Below are positions 41,582 to 42,934 of a stretch of 42,934 nt of DNA, one piece after another (the first letter of the stretch is position 1; every line of letters begins with the position of its first letter). The notes beneath the pieces are model-generated. The model ran no database searches. It saw nothing but the letters and a program-made list of their open reading frames with translations, and was not told the DNA's origin. The translations under genes were made by a program, and so were the position numbers. This DNA is from Nemertoderma westbladi. Lineage: Eukaryota > Xenacoelomorpha > Nemertodermatida > Nemertodermatidae. The stretch spans positions 1-42,934 of the forward strand of contig JAUCBJ010004700.1 in assembly GCA_032718475.1 (NCBI GenBank), written 5' to 3'.

Positions 41582-41993
41582 TAGGGCTCGATCGGAGTTG
41601 GGATTTGGCCGGAGCCGGAGCAGGAGCCGGAGTTGGACAATTTGGCCGGAGCCGGAGCCAGAGTTTTTCAAAAATTTTAAAAATTTAATTATTTATTTAA
41701 AAAAAAATAAAGTATGGTTATCGTTCGCCAATCGCTCATAATCAATCATACTGTAGGTATAATTAATTTCATAATTTATAGATTTATGAATTTTCAATTT
41801 AAAATTTAAGTAATTAATTTATCACGGACAGACGGCCTGACGGCTAAAAATTACCTACAGTACCTAACTCACTAACTGTCTAACTGTGGTAGAGGTGTGG
41901 ACTGTAGGTAGCCTGCCGTACGTGTACCAGTACTGCAGTACAGTACATGCAGTATGCTGGCGGTATAGGGCTCGATCGGAGTTGGGATTTGGC
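41582..41993. repeat. 28-bp direct repeat pair and GGAGCC-rich tract
   Basis: TAGGGCTCGATCGGAGTTGG plus the next 8 bases occurs at 41582-41609 and 41966-41993. Between them is a (CCGGAG)-rich purine tract (41609-41665) and AT-rich DNA. Possibly two copies of a short dispersed repeat. Confidence 0.8.
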
Positions 41994-42934
41994 TCTGTAA
42001 AAATATTTTTATGCGTGTGTGCCAGATTGATGCATAGTTGCAATGCGAATATTTGAACACAGTGATTGCAATATTAAATATTTTAGAGAAACGCTGAAAT
42101 ATAGTATTCTGTATCCCTTGAGATTCATGCAGAGTGTAGACAGACTTATTGACTGTTGTATATAAACCCAGTTGACGGTAGGTACAGTACTTATCACTTA
42201 TTGTTTATTGATACATAGCCAGGGCAGTCTTTGCCAGTTGCAGTTACTGCGTGGTTCTGGTGAGCGTAGTCGTTCTGATGACACAGGTACCGAAAGAGGT
42301 GCTTACACAGATCCCGACAGAGGCTAAGAGCTGCCAATACAAGTGCCGACAGAGGTGCAGACACAGATGCCGACAGACACTTTGTGTTGAAAAGAGGGCC
42401 ATTTGTGGGACAGTGTTTTTTCCCTCACTACCTTAAAATTGTGTATAGGCAGCCCTATTGTTATATTGGCAACACACAGCAGCGCAGCGAATAATAGTTT
42501 ATTCATTAAATGGGCCACATTATTTGAAAATTGAAATATTATTTATTACAATATAGAAATAATTATGGAAAAATAGGTTGTAATATGACACTATAAAACC
42601 CATTCGAATGTTAGTTTGTAATTGCCATATATGCAACCAATATCATACTGATTGCGAGTACAGTAGTTGTGAGGAAAAGTCACTAAATATGTATTAAACT
42701 GACAGCAAGTGGATTTATCAGTAATATTTCTAACTACCATTAATGATATTACTTCTGGAGAAAATATTTTCTTTACTATTACTGTATTTTTGCTATCTAA
42801 GGCCCGCCGCACATTAGAGAAGCAAGATGCATGCATGATGAATTCTTTGAAATATACATTAAAGTAATCAAAGTAATATTAGTGTGTGTTGCCGCCAAAT
42901 ATTATTACACTACACCGCAATGTGACTAGCAGTT
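41994..42934. other. Non-coding end of window with short GACAGA-type repeats
   Basis: 42290-42385 holds three or four imperfect units of the kind CCGACAGAGGTGCAGACACA. The rest shows no gene, RNA or element that can be supported. Confidence 0.5.

Overview
This is animal nuclear DNA, most likely from a marine invertebrate. Evidence: one recognisable host gene, metazoan-type retroelements from several classes, a tRNA-derived SINE, MITEs and satellite-like arrays. There are no bacterial operons or ribosome binding sites. The species cannot be told from the sequence. Most of the window is mobile or repetitive.

Layout. 35-1810 (+): a complete 591-codon ORF with three CCHC-like zinc knuckles and a basic tail, gag-like, family not recognised. 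3090-9798: about 137 tandem copies of a 49-bp minisatellite unit; a second block lies at 23415-24017. 9807-14016 (+): a Penelope-like retroelement with 146-bp identical direct repeats, an RT/GIY-YIG ORF and a hammerhead ribozyme motif in its 3' repeat. 14749-23414 (-): a broken Ty3/gypsy-type LTR retrotransposon with a TG...CA 5' LTR abutting the second minisatellite block, a PBS, gag, protease, RT, RNase H and integrase. Its RT gene is split by a 4-kb array (17112-21105) built from its own RT codons. 24046-28450: two oppositely oriented, broken copies of one LINE, a fragment of another LINE and a SINE. 28954-35175 (-): an uninterrupted 2073-codon gene for BLTP2 (KIAA0100/hobbit), a bridge-like lipid transfer protein; this is the only clear host gene. 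35736-42934: non-coding DNA with LINE 3' ends, nested DNA-transposon remnants (hAT-like, a 961-bp element with a 10-bp target duplication, a MITE carrying a trinucleotide array), short tandem repeats and clustered palindromes.

How the parts relate. The two 49-bp blocks look like one array split by later insertions: the Penelope element touches the end of the first block and the gypsy 5' LTR touches the start of the second. The strongest observations are the minisatellite born inside an RT gene, the ribozyme-bearing Penelope element, the exact length homogeneity of the 49-bp array, the intronless BLTP2 gene, and a possible 4.2-kb nested DNA transposon at 36070-40244. Statements on homology come from motif recognition only; no database search was run.
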